A stretch of 64,000 bases of DNA, from NCBI GenBank assembly GCA_007859835.1, contig SJPJ01000001.1, positions 950,453 to 1,014,452 of the forward strand, given 5' to 3'. The stretch is from Novipirellula herctigrandis (GTDB taxonomy: Bacteria > Planctomycetota > Planctomycetia > Pirellulales > Pirellulaceae). The translations under genes were made by a program, and so were the position numbers. The notes beneath the pieces are model-generated. The model made no database searches. It saw nothing but the letters and a program-made list of their open reading frames with translations, and was not told where the DNA came from. Position 1 is the first letter of the stretch, and each line of letters opens with the position of its first letter. This document shows, one piece after another, positions 9,731 to 19,365 of this stretch.

Positions 9731-9984
9731 AACATGGCGGCGGAAATCGCGGCCGATGGCGGTCGGTCATGGAGCGGACGATTCAGAGCGATCGCTTGTA
9801 CGTGATGGATAGCGGCTGCGCCAAATCCACGCTGTTTCACAAGGTGGTCGATGCCGATTGCCGTTATGCTTGCCGCAGACAATCCAATAAGTCTCATGGA
9901 CGCCCCAACACACCGTGCGTCTGATTTGCGTGAAGTGCAGTCCACACACAAATCGATTCGTGGGTCAGCGGCATTTTTGAATCA

Positions 9985-12507
9985 TCAAATCTTTCCGCCA
10001 CTTCGCAAATAGGCCACCAAGTCGGCGATCTCTTCCCTGGTGAACGTATCGAGCAATCCCTGTGGCATCATACTGTTCCTTGCCGGCTTCGCCTGTTCAA
10101 TCGTCCTCCGATCGACACTGGTTTGGCTAGCAGGATCAAGCATGTTGGTCATCACCCGCAACTTGTCACCACTCAGATTGACCACTCGCCCGACGACGAC
10201 TCGACCATCGTCGGTCAAAAACTGAGTGGCACCGTATTGGTCGCTGATTTCCTTGCTCGGTTCGATCATCGCGACCAATAAATCGTGTGGTGTAAATCGT
10301 CCGCCCGCGCCCGTTAAATCGGGCCCCAGGATGCCTCCCTCGTAACCCATTCGGTGACACTTGAAACATTGTGCCTCGGCAAAAACCGATTTCCCACGCT
10401 GCAAATCGATCGTGCTCGGATTGGCAACAACATCCTCCAACTCATCAACCGTCCATTCTTTCACCAGCGGTCTTGGTGCCGAAACCTCGGCCGCCTCGTC
10501 CGATGATGGCGGATCAATCACGTCCGCCAACTTGGTCTTGATTTGCTCGGGCACATTCCCCAAGGCCGCCGTTTTGATGTTCTCGATAAATCCGCCGAAC
10601 GAGGCACCGCCGCGAGCGGATTGAATATCACGGAACCAAGAAAAATAGCGTTCGAAAAGTGATTCGCTCCATCCTTGCTTCGACTCACGCAACACAAACG
10701 CATAGTGAATTTGACTCTGTTGGCTTGGCGATTGTTCCATCTGAGTGACCACCCGACCAACGATCTCGGGCGCGTTGAGGTAAACCAATAGCGCCGCCAA
10801 TTCCCGATCAATCTGTTTATCTCCACTGGGAAATCGCGAATTCAATTTATCAAGAATCGGCATCGCCTCGTCCGAGGCGATGCCGCCCAACCGAATTGCA
10901 ACGAGCGAATACGCTCTTAACATGTCCGTTCGCTGATGGATCGAAAGTCCGTCCCAATCAATCTGGTTCAACGCGGCGAGTGCCGCAGGCTTATCCGCTT
11001 CGGTTCCATGCCGCGCCAGTGCGACGACGACAAGAATCCTTGCTTGCTTGTCCTCAAGTTTTAGAACTTGGTGGCGCAACACATCCACACCACGAAGCTC
11101 CAACGCGGTCCGAGACGCAAACCGAATGGCACGGTCTTCGTGCCCAAGGTTCTCAATCGCCAAGTCGACCGTCGAAGCGATTGGCGAAACATGCGTCGCT
11201 TCGATCGTGTTGCGAAGATCGCGTAACGATGCCGACGCAGTCCCTTGCTCTAGCGCAACGTCCGGTTCAACGGATTCGTCGCCAACATAGCGAATCCGGT
11301 AAAGTCCACTCTGAGTCCCTCTTCCGCCAACAGTGAAATAGAGCATTCCATCGGGATGAACCACCAAATCCGTCGCCGGCAAGGGAGCTGCGGTAGCAAA
11401 CGTCTCGTACGATCCAGTGTAGGAACTGCCGCTAGGCTCTAAGTGCACGGCATACAGATTGCCGTAACTCCAATCCGCAACGAACAATGCGCGTTGATAT
11501 TTTGGTGGGAACTTGGCACCGTAGCCAAAGCAAATTCCGGTCGGCGAACCGGGACCAATATTGACTGCGGCACCGAACGAGTCGGGGTAATAGTCAGGCC
11601 ATTTCCCGGTTCCGTTTCGCCATCCGAATTCCGCACCACTGATGACATGATTGATTCGTGTTGGACGATACCATGGCGTACCGATGTCCCATTCCATATC
11701 GGCATCGTAAGAAAACAACTCGCCATGGTGATTGAAAGCGATGTCATATTCGTTGCGAAAACCGGTCGCAATCAATTCAAGATCGCTGCCGTCCGGCTTG
11801 ACCGAGGCGACGAAACCGCCGGGAGCCATCCGATTGGCATTGTGGCCACGAGCATCGGGCATTCGGCCGAGCAAATGATCTTCGCCCCATACCCGGGGAA
11901 CTCGGCTCCGCGTGATGGCGGCGGGTAGCGGCGTGTTATTGCCGGCACACATTAGTATTCGCTCGCCATCAGGAGACAGAATCAATGCGTGTGGTCCATG
12001 CTCGCTTCCCCCATCAAGCGGAACGAGATGCTCTTTCTTATCATATTGGTCGTCGCCGGTGGTATCGGTTAATCGCCAAAGCCCACACGCGTTCGTGTTG
12101 GAATCCTCCGTCCGTATATTGACGTTGGCATACAGTGACCCGAACGCACATAGCAAACCTTGGGCACCGACCAAATCGACCTGCATTTTTTCGACGACCT
12201 GCTTCGAAGCTGCCCCCTCCGCCCCGGAAACATCCACCCGAAACAGACCACCGTATTGATCACACGCCAATAACCGGCCCTTGGGATCAACGGTCAAACT
12301 GACCCATGATCCTTGGGTTTTGCTGGGAACGTCGTAGACCAATTCAGCCTGAAATCCGTCCACCGTTGCGAACATGTCCGCCGGCGTTGCATGATAGCGC
12401 TGGGCATAGGACTCGGAACAAGCGAAAAGGAAAGAGCAAGCGAAAAGGAAAACGAACAAAAGGATCGAAACCATTCGTACCAGCTTTTTTAGACCGCGAA
12501 TTCGCAT
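9985..12507 (-). CDS. PVC-type heme-binding CxxCH protein with sorbosone-dehydrogenase-like propeller
   Basis: The protein has 840 aa. Residues 1-36 are a signal peptide containing a duplicated LFACS. Residues 40-410 resemble the glucose/sorbosone dehydrogenase-like propeller of planctomycete membrane-bound dehydrogenases (ATGFRNEYDIAFNHHGELF; PTGICFGYGAKFPPKYQRAL). Residues 430-690 are helical HEAT-like repeats. The last 130 residues are a cytochrome-c domain with CFKCH near residue 711 as the heme site and SMMPQGLLD near 815 supplying the likely axial methionine. It probably oxidises a sugar or alcohol in the periplasm and passes electrons to the heme; the substrate is unknown. It is a large paralogous family in planctomycetes. 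It stands alone, transcribed away from the PEP carboxykinase gene. Confidence 0.85.
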   Translation of the reverse strand: MRIRGLKKLVRMVSILLFVFLFACSFLFACSESYAQRYHATPADMFATVDGFQAELVYDVPSKTQGSWVSLTVDPKGRLLACDQYGGLFRVDVSGAEGAASKQVVEKMQVDLVGAQGLLCAFGSLYANVNIRTEDSNTNACGLWRLTDTTGDDQYDKKEHLVPLDGGSEHGPHALILSPDGERILMCAGNNTPLPAAITRSRVPRVWGEDHLLGRMPDARGHNANRMAPGGFVASVKPDGSDLELIATGFRNEYDIAFNHHGELFSYDADMEWDIGTPWYRPTRINHVISGAEFGWRNGTGKWPDYYPDSFGAAVNIGPGSPTGICFGYGAKFPPKYQRALFVADWSYGNLYAVHLEPSGSSYTGSYETFATAAPLPATDLVVHPDGMLYFTVGGRGTQSGLYRIRYVGDESVEPDVALEQGTASASLRDLRNTIEATHVSPIASTVDLAIENLGHEDRAIRFASRTALELRGVDVLRHQVLKLEDKQARILVVVALARHGTEADKPAALAALNQIDWDGLSIHQRTDMLRAYSLVAIRLGGIASDEAMPILDKLNSRFPSGDKQIDRELAALLVYLNAPEIVGRVVTQMEQSPSQQSQIHYAFVLRESKQGWSESLFERYFSWFRDIQSARGGASFGGFIENIKTAALGNVPEQIKTKLADVIDPPSSDEAAEVSAPRPLVKEWTVDELEDVVANPSTIDLQRGKSVFAEAQCFKCHRMGYEGGILGPDLTGAGGRFTPHDLLVAMIEPSKEISDQYGATQFLTDDGRVVVGRVVNLSGDKLRVMTNMLDPASQTSVDRRTIEQAKPARNSMMPQGLLDTFTREEIADLVAYLRSGGKI

Positions 12508-12509
12508 CA

Positions 12510-12553
12510 GGACATTTTTCCAAGAGGACAGAATCTTTTGAGGGAGAATGTCC
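12510..12553. repeat. Imperfect inverted repeat upstream of the dehydrogenase gene
   Basis: Arms GGACATTTTTCC (12510-12521) and GGGAGAATGTCC (12542-12553) pair with two mismatches around a 20-nt loop. The element starts 3 bases upstream of the start codon of the minus-strand dehydrogenase gene, so it lies in its leader. It could be an operator, an RNA structure near the ribosome site or a dispersed intergenic repeat. Confidence 0.4.
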
Positions 12554-12687
12554 CACAGTATAGCCTTTCAGCGGGATAGATACCTGTCCCATTACAAAAG
12601 TGACTTGGATCGTTAGTATGTTCGCGTTAGCATCCTAGTGTTGATCCAGCAGTCTCTTCTCAAAACCTTTTCAATTTCAAGCGAAAC

Positions 12688-15600
12688 ATGCCACAGACCG
12701 CCAACTCCGAATTACAGCGAGCCTTAGGTTGGGATCGCGAATTTGCCAACGCCCCCACTCGACGTGAACAGCTTCACGACTACATCGCTTTGCAATTGGC
12801 GTCCGCCGGGTTGTTACCGCCGGACAGTCAACAAGAACAATCGATGACGGCTTTTTCGGCTGGGATTCTCGAAAGTTTGCGAACCAAGAATCGACTGTTG
12901 GCGGAATACCGTGCCCCGGTCGATTCGCGGATCGAAAAGTTCCTCAATCGGTACTTTCAAGACGTTATCGACGGCGAGCTCCTGCGTTTGCCCGGTCGCA
13001 CATTGACCTTGGACCGACACGGCATGGGACGTGAACTGAGCCTGCCAGCGGACGGACACGAATTCAGCAACCCGTTGGTCAATTCCTACCGATGCCTCAA
13101 CGGCGTTCTGCATAACCCTCGAGCGGACCGCCGGACGACGGCCGGGACGTTTCATGTCGTTTCAGGCGGTCTTCCGATTCCGGCTGACAAACGGGTTGTG
13201 CCCAAGCATGTGTTCGCGAATCTATTTCGTGCTGCCATGTCGCCGCCCGAGGAGATGACCCTTTTGCCCTACACATCGACTTCGGCGAACCCATCCCATA
13301 CTTGGGTATCGCTGTTACTTCGGCCCTTGGTTTGCCCCGCAGTTGAACCGTACTGTGAAGCCAAGACAATGGAAACAAGGTTCTTTGCCCCCGGTTCTCT
13401 CGTCAGCAACCTTGACTTTGTTGAATCGATCTTCGGTAATGCTGGGGATCCACTCACGCCGCGAAATGACGCGGGACTAGACGTACACGGATGGAGCGGC
13501 CACACCGGGTGCGTGATCTTGGCACCCCATTTAATCACGCTGACCAAAAAGGAATTGGGGCTTCCGCATTGGGATGATGCAAACGAGCGTCAACGGCGCC
13601 ATTCGATGTGCTGGAAAGACAAATCCGAAAAATACAACGATGGCGGTGCTTTCAAGTTGACGTGTCGCGATGCATCGGGAGTTGTCGTAACCTTGATTGC
13701 CGACAACTATTTCGGCTATTGCAAGAAGGAAGTCAAAACTCAAATCAGCTACGCAACCAATTTGATGGGAGGCTGCGAAGAAGAGCACGCAGGAGGCGCC
13801 GTTGCGTTCGCTTCCTATTCGCTCGGCGAGGAATTCCAAGTCGACAGCCGCCGTTACAACGGGCGAACGTTCGCGGATGTTGCCAAGGATTACGCCTCGT
13901 TTATCGATGTTAAACCCGAAGGCTACGGGATCGACAAAACCGATCCGGATGTGATCTACATTCCGGAAACGGCCAACGCCACGCTGTTCGAGCGTTGCAT
14001 TCATTGGACCAAGGACGGGAAGGACCAACGCATTCCCTTATCGCCCGAAAAGGTCTACATCGCGCCGAGTGGCTACAAAATTCGTCTTGAAAAACACCCC
14101 GCGGCGCCTTCGTGGCGTCTTATCGGTTCGGTAGGTGAAGGTATTTTTTGTCACAAACCGTGCACCGTCAGCGGCGGCGGAAAGAGTGAAATCAGCAAGA
14201 GTCTTCGCGACTACATGCTCTACGGTCCGATTTTTGTGAAGGATCGTGAAGAAGATTTCAAGGAACTCGAAGCGATCTTTTCCCGTTCTTACCATGACCG
14301 TTGGTCCAAGAAATATACAGGGCGGACCGACTACACCGAAAAGCCAAGTCGTAAAGTGCTTGACCATACTCGTAGCCTCGGTAGCGTGATCCAGCTTCTG
14401 ACACCATCGCCCGATTTCAATGAAGACTACAACAAATGGCTTCGCACCATTCCCGACCATGTCTATGCGTTGGCGCTAATCATTAAACGATTCATGCACC
14501 CGGGGATGGAAGATCACTGGCAAGACTTCTTTGGCGTCGATATCGTCAACGGTTCGCCTGGACATGAACTGAAAATGGACGAACGATCTTTGGTCGGAAC
14601 CTACCTGCGGGTCGGACTTGATGAAAATCGATGGCGTACTTTCAAACTACGTCAAGATTTCATCGCTGCCGACAAGGTTCAGCGTGAAGATGACATCAGT
14701 AGTTCGGTAGTCGTCCCTCGCATCGCAGCAGGCGAAGTTGGCGACGGCGTGATGCCAGCGGACAGCTACAAGTTCGTCCAAAATTGCGAATACCGATTAT
14801 TCCAACGTCCCGACGACGCCGTCCATCGGGGACTCGACAAGCAAACGGAATGGGATTTATCGCGACCGGGCAACTTCATCAGTAACTTTGAACCGTTATC
14901 GACCGACCAAGCCCGTGGAATCGTCGACGACGCGATTGAATTTGACAAGTTCACTGGCCCCATGGCCGAACTTCTACAAAAAGCAGCGGCGAAACCGGAG
15001 GGCTATGTGGTTTCCACTGCCGACCCACGAATCGTTGACGGTGTACGAACCAAGAATCCTCGTTACTTGCAAGATCGGCCTGATATGGTCCGGTCCCAAG
15101 ACACCTACGTCGCGATGCGCGGCATGCAATTGCATCGCAGTTTGCCTGCCGATGCACCGATTCACGTACCCGTTGGCGCCGTCTTATGCGGTCGCCGAAA
15201 CAATCCGCCGGATCCGGTGGCAGGTTTCCGATCGCTGGCGGTCTATTCGCCACTGCATTACCAAGATTTACCTGAATTGTTGATGGACTTCGTATGTTCG
15301 TTAACCGGCAAGAGCCCCAGCACGACAGGTGCGGGCAGCGAAGGCGCGTTGACCAAAGGTCCATTCAATGCACTGATGCCATCGATCGATTTGAACTCCG
15401 TGGTTACCTCGATGATTTTGACGGGACTCGGCGGATTCAGCACGGCTGCGGGGTATGTTGGGCCACGGTTTGAGGTTGGACACGACATTTCCTTGTTAGT
15501 CCCCGAAGTATGGTGCCGGCTTGGGCCTAACGAACGCGACCCACAGCATATGATCCAAGCAAAGATGCTCGAAAAGTTGGAAGATTTTGAAGTGGACGGA

Positions 15601-16218
15601 GTCAACGTACCTGCCAGCCGGTTAGGCTACCGAATCACACGCAAATTTGTTCGCACTTATCTAGCACGTGTGTTTGACAATCCAGCCAAGGTCTTCTCCG
15701 AGGAAATCTTGAAACCGGAACTGCAGGACCACGATTCGTATGTTGATGGAATTCGCTACATTGCCGAAGCGCAAGAGCGTGTAGCGAAGACGTATTTCGA
15801 AGATGGCGGTTTCGAGCTGGCGTGTCCGCCGCTACAAGCAATCTTGAGCATCATGGCGTATGGCGACTTCGAAGGCAAAACAATCGACGATCCGTCGATT
15901 CGCGAAATGTTCACGCGAGATTCGCTGCTAGCCAGTGATTGGTACGCCCGTCGGCTACAAGAAAAACGAGATCGCGATGTGGCGCATTGGAAGGAGTTTG
16001 AACAACGGATCGAAAAGAGCTTGGCGGATTCTGCAAGTGCCGACATTTTGTGTGAGCTGAAATTGCAGGAACGTCTAGCATTCGTCAAAGAAATGCGTGC
16101 ACGAGTGGAGTCCCCCAATTACGTCAAAGAGTTGGTCGGAACGACCGGGTGCGATCCGATGCGTCCAAGCATGAAAGACAAAGCGATGCTAGGCCGATTG
16201 GCTAGTTCATCAAAATAG
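12688..16218 (+). CDS. PPi-type phosphoenolpyruvate carboxykinase
   Basis: The 1176-aa product matches, from memory, the diphosphate-dependent PEP carboxykinases of Propionibacterium and Entamoeba (about 1100-1150 aa), which interconvert oxaloacetate plus PPi with PEP, phosphate and CO2. Recognised family blocks are NPRADRRTTAG near residue 150, HTGCVILAPHL near 275, NYFGYCKKEVKTQISY near 345, TVSGGGKSEISKS near 495 (replacing the nucleotide P-loop of GTP/ATP-PEPCKs), LFQRPDDAVHRG near 707 and TGKSPSTTGAGSEGALTKGP near 872. Length and blocks appear intact from end to end, so I expect a working cytoplasmic enzyme. It is monocistronic, with no metabolic neighbours. The ATG at 12688 has no clear ribosome site. 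The alternative, a diverged homolog with another role, seems unlikely given the conserved core. Confidence 0.88.
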   Translation: MPQTANSELQRALGWDREFANAPTRREQLHDYIALQLASAGLLPPDSQQEQSMTAFSAGILESLRTKNRLLAEYRAPVDSRIEKFLNRYFQDVIDGELLRLPGRTLTLDRHGMGRELSLPADGHEFSNPLVNSYRCLNGVLHNPRADRRTTAGTFHVVSGGLPIPADKRVVPKHVFANLFRAAMSPPEEMTLLPYTSTSANPSHTWVSLLLRPLVCPAVEPYCEAKTMETRFFAPGSLVSNLDFVESIFGNAGDPLTPRNDAGLDVHGWSGHTGCVILAPHLITLTKKELGLPHWDDANERQRRHSMCWKDKSEKYNDGGAFKLTCRDASGVVVTLIADNYFGYCKKEVKTQISYATNLMGGCEEEHAGGAVAFASYSLGEEFQVDSRRYNGRTFADVAKDYASFIDVKPEGYGIDKTDPDVIYIPETANATLFERCIHWTKDGKDQRIPLSPEKVYIAPSGYKIRLEKHPAAPSWRLIGSVGEGIFCHKPCTVSGGGKSEISKSLRDYMLYGPIFVKDREEDFKELEAIFSRSYHDRWSKKYTGRTDYTEKPSRKVLDHTRSLGSVIQLLTPSPDFNEDYNKWLRTIPDHVYALALIIKRFMHPGMEDHWQDFFGVDIVNGSPGHELKMDERSLVGTYLRVGLDENRWRTFKLRQDFIAADKVQREDDISSSVVVPRIAAGEVGDGVMPADSYKFVQNCEYRLFQRPDDAVHRGLDKQTEWDLSRPGNFISNFEPLSTDQARGIVDDAIEFDKFTGPMAELLQKAAAKPEGYVVSTADPRIVDGVRTKNPRYLQDRPDMVRSQDTYVAMRGMQLHRSLPADAPIHVPVGAVLCGRRNNPPDPVAGFRSLAVYSPLHYQDLPELLMDFVCSLTGKSPSTTGAGSEGALTKGPFNALMPSIDLNSVVTSMILTGLGGFSTAAGYVGPRFEVGHDISLLVPEVWCRLGPNERDPQHMIQAKMLEKLEDFEVDGVNVPASRLGYRITRKFVRTYLARVFDNPAKVFSEEILKPELQDHDSYVDGIRYIAEAQERVAKTYFEDGGFELACPPLQAILSIMAYGDFEGKTIDDPSIREMFTRDSLLASDWYARRLQEKRDRDVAHWKEFEQRIEKSLADSASADILCELKLQERLAFVKEMRARVESPNYVKELVGTTGCDPMRPSMKDKAMLGRLASSSK

Positions 16219-16326
16219 CACGCGTTGGAGCTCAACCGGTGGGGTGCCTCAAGTGCCCCCAATTTGGTGCGTGGCAACTTCGAAACAGAAACGACGAACT
16301 TCAACACAACGCTTGAAATCTCGCTT

Positions 16327-17289
16327 CTACTTCTTCACTGGTAATATTTCATCGCCCGGCGGTTTGTCCGGGTCGATGGCGTCTTCGTGTTTGGGTTTGT
16401 CCGTTGGGATGGGGATCGGAACAAGTGTCAACCGGACCAAGGTATGCCTTGGCGGGATTCGCCCGGTGAAGGGAGTGTAGAGCAGCGAATCCGCACTCGC
16501 GCTACTGGCTGCTCCGATGTCCAACATCGCGGAACTGAAGTTCGAGACACAAATCATGTCGCCACCGTCCGCTCGGTAGTACTGCTTGTTATCGCTGGGG
16601 TCGGTCCAAAAACCGCTACCTGCGAAGACCCAATCGGGCTGCATCTGCTTGCCACTTTCGCTTTCTTTCACCCATCGCCTGGCATCCGAAACGTGGTACT
16701 TTCCCTTTTCATCTCGCCACGACACCCAAACGCGAACGCGTTGACCGGTCGGCGGCAGGAATTCAGGATCAAACCGGACCGGCGTGCCTGGCATCGTGCC
16801 AACGGCCAATAACGCAGCATGCACTTCGCTGGATCGGGCAATCGTCGCGACGATCGACTCGTGCTCTTTTGTACCTCGCGGGCATGCGAACATCTCAAGT
16901 GGTCCGCGGTCCATCGCCAAATAACCATCGATATACACCCGCTTCTTGTCTCGATCGACCCATAGAAACGAATCTTTGCGAAGTGGTCTAGCGTGCGGAG
17001 GCGGCAAGAAAGCGTCGCGCAGAGCCTCTTCCACTGTCGGCTTCTTTTCAGCAGACGTTTGATTCTCAACCGCCGGCTCATTTTCGAGAGCCTTGTGCGT
17101 TTCCGCCGGCTTCTCCTCATCCTCATCCTCGTCCATCATTTCAGTCAATTCCGCCTGAGTCGGCAACAACCGCTGTGAGGGTAGGGGGGCAGTTGGTTTG
17201 GGGGTCGTTTGTGCCGCTGCATTGACAGTGACAAAAGCAACCAAACTCGCTGAGAACATCCAACAAAACAAGCTATTTCGAATCTTCAT
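16327..17289 (-). CDS. Secreted YdjY-domain protein
   Basis: This is a 320-aa exported protein starting at ATG 17289 (a TTG one codon earlier is also open). A signal peptide ends near AAAQ at residue 28. A linker rich in Glu, Asp and Pro (about residues 35-90) precedes a domain at about 100-270 that resembles the YdjY family (VYIDGYLAMDRGPLEMFACP; ARSSEVHAALLAVGTMPGTP). In planctomycetes such proteins are common and of unknown function; a periplasmic metal- or cofactor-binding role has been guessed but not shown. The gene converges on the PEP carboxykinase gene with 108 bases between stops. The short tail after the domain is Pro/Lys/Asp-rich. Confidence 0.7.
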   Translation of the reverse strand: MKIRNSLFCWMFSASLVAFVTVNAAAQTTPKPTAPLPSQRLLPTQAELTEMMDEDEDEEKPAETHKALENEPAVENQTSAEKKPTVEEALRDAFLPPPHARPLRKDSFLWVDRDKKRVYIDGYLAMDRGPLEMFACPRGTKEHESIVATIARSSEVHAALLAVGTMPGTPVRFDPEFLPPTGQRVRVWVSWRDEKGKYHVSDARRWVKESESGKQMQPDWVFAGSGFWTDPSDNKQYYRADGGDMICVSNFSSAMLDIGAASSASADSLLYTPFTGRIPPRHTLVRLTLVPIPIPTDKPKHEDAIDPDKPPGDEILPVKK

Positions 17290-17469
17290 CAATTAAACTC
17301 GGGCTTTTGGCAGGTTTGACGCGTTTGCGGATTCTCGGGACCTGTTATTCCCTGGGCCTGCTCACAGTCAGGTACGAGAACTCCACCGTTTCGCTATACT
17401 CTACCACCTCTTGGCCCTCGTTGCCGAGCTGTATTCCACCAACCTGATCTTCTTTCAAACTTGTAACTT

Positions 17470-19365
17470 ATGTCGACCGATACCTCCGCCTCGCTAGACG
17501 CCCCGGCTGGTGCGCAAGGGGGCGAAAGCGGACAACCAATCTCCACCAAAACCGTTGAGCCAAAAGACATTCCCGATGTTTCACACGCCATGAATGATGA
17601 CCAGTGGAAACGGCTGCGCAAAAAGGTCGCGGCCCGAAACAAAAAGTTGACCGCCAGGATGCTCTTTGGAAAGCCGGCAATCGGTGGCAATGTCTACCGA
17701 TGGGGACTAGCTACATCGTTGGATGCAAAAGTCGACCCGCTTCGCGATGCATTGAGCCAACTTGCATGTGACCAGAAACCAAAACGTCGCAAGTCATCCC
17801 GTCCGATCGATTTCGTTGAACCGGCCAAGCAAATCATCGATCGACTCGCTCGTTGCCCGAGCGACACGGTTGCCTGTCACGACGCCATTCTTTGGGCCGC
17901 CGCGATGCCAATGCTTGCCAAACAGTTCGAACCCGCGCTGTGGTGGGATCTACTCGGAACGCTGCAACAGTATCGCGAATCAACGTTGCAGACGACCGCC
18001 CCTGCGTCACCGTCGCTGCTGATCGGAGGAGCTGAACTCGGCTTGACGTTAGCGTGGCGGCTCGCCGATCTGCCTTCCTGTCAGCGACTGAAAAAGTCAT
18101 CGATTGAGTCCTTTCGTCGCTGGGTCGAGCGCAACGAAGAGGCATTACCGATGCTTTTGTCAGAGCCTTCAAACGTGCGACTGGTTCTCGGTTCGCTGCT
18201 GCGATGCAAACGGCTTATCGAAAAGACAACGAAGCAAAAATCCAACCTCAGCGCCGCTTCGATTGGTGACGAAATCGCGACTTGGGCCGCCGCGATGACG
18301 ACGCCCGACGGCACAGCCGCGTTCAGCCAACAGTCGCCGAAAGAAATCACGGATGACTTGAAGGACTACGGTGTGCTAATGCAAGCCACGGAGTTCGCTC
18401 CCAGCTCGCTTCATCCAGCAATGCAGGCGGCACTCGGACAGGGACATTCAGGTGGCCGGTTGGCGTGGGAAGTCTCGTTGCCAGAATCGTTTTGCCATTG
18501 TGAACAAGCCAAACAAGCAATCCTGTTGCCGGAGTGGGACGTGCGCCGCGGACGGACGCATTTACAGTATTCCGGCATCCACAACACGATCGAATTGCAT
18601 GCCGGTCGGTCCATGATCGCCGCGGGCAAAATCGAAACCACCATCGAGATCGACGGTGAACCACAAGAACCGATCGGCGAATGGACGTTTACATGTGAAC
18701 ATACCGACGACGATGTCCACTACCTGGAAATCGAACAAGTATGGTCCGGTGGCGTCGTGCTGCAACGACAATGGCTGCTGATTCGCGAAGATCGCTGCTT
18801 GGTGTTCGCCGACAGCGTGATGCCCAAAATGCCGTTGGAAAGCGACGATAAGAATCGAAAGATTCTCTATCGCACACGTTTCCCCACGACCGAAGACGTT
18901 TCGGTCGTTTCGGAAACAGAGACTCGCGAAGTATTTCTAACCACCGGAAAACCAAAAGCGCTCGTCATGCCATTGTCGGCATCGGAGTGGAGCAGCGGTC
19001 CAACGATGGCTACGTTGTCGTCCACCGATGACGATGCATTGGTAGTCGAGGCCGTTGGCTCCGGCGCGCTCTATTGTCCACTCTGGTTTGATTTCCAAAC
19101 CAACCGATTCAAGCGGAAACGCACTTGGCGAAATTTAACGGTCGCCGATGAACGACGAATCTGTCCCGCTCGCGAAGCGGTAGGGTATCGCGTTCAAATC
19201 GGCTCGGAGCAATGGATGCTGTATCGATCACTTGGCAACCGCCGTAGTCGCACCGTCCTGGGAAAACATCTGATTGCCGACTTCTTTGCTGCCCGTTTCG
19301 ATATGGGCGACGGTAATTTGGAAGAATTGGTTACCGTCGACGATAATGAGTCCAACGATGGTTGA
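17470..19365 (+). CDS. Unknown planctomycete protein, helical N-half and beta-rich C-half
   Basis: The protein has 631 aa, no signal peptide and no membrane segment. Residues 35-330 are Leu/Ala-rich helices (for example ACHDAILWAAAMPMLAKQF); residues 350-620 are beta-rich (RTHLQYSGIHNTIELHAG; LIREDRCLVFADSV). An alpha-toroid followed by a beta-sandwich is the layout of heparinase II/III-like lyases, but I see no catalytic motif and no export signal, so this is only a structural resemblance. The 3' end overlaps the start of the YggS-like gene, which implies translational coupling. Family not recognised; probably conserved within Pirellulaceae. Confidence 0.6.
   Translation: MSTDTSASLDAPAGAQGGESGQPISTKTVEPKDIPDVSHAMNDDQWKRLRKKVAARNKKLTARMLFGKPAIGGNVYRWGLATSLDAKVDPLRDALSQLACDQKPKRRKSSRPIDFVEPAKQIIDRLARCPSDTVACHDAILWAAAMPMLAKQFEPALWWDLLGTLQQYRESTLQTTAPASPSLLIGGAELGLTLAWRLADLPSCQRLKKSSIESFRRWVERNEEALPMLLSEPSNVRLVLGSLLRCKRLIEKTTKQKSNLSAASIGDEIATWAAAMTTPDGTAAFSQQSPKEITDDLKDYGVLMQATEFAPSSLHPAMQAALGQGHSGGRLAWEVSLPESFCHCEQAKQAILLPEWDVRRGRTHLQYSGIHNTIELHAGRSMIAAGKIETTIEIDGEPQEPIGEWTFTCEHTDDDVHYLEIEQVWSGGVVLQRQWLLIREDRCLVFADSVMPKMPLESDDKNRKILYRTRFPTTEDVSVVSETETREVFLTTGKPKALVMPLSASEWSSGPTMATLSSTDDDALVVEAVGSGALYCPLWFDFQTNRFKRKRTWRNLTVADERRICPAREAVGYRVQIGSEQWMLYRSLGNRRSRTVLGKHLIADFFAARFDMGDGNLEELVTVDDNESNDG

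Noticed and set aside
11443-11928. A 161-codon plus-strand frame inside the cytochrome dehydrogenase gene
   Set aside because: It is antisense to the conserved propeller; no ribosome site and no recognisable motif.
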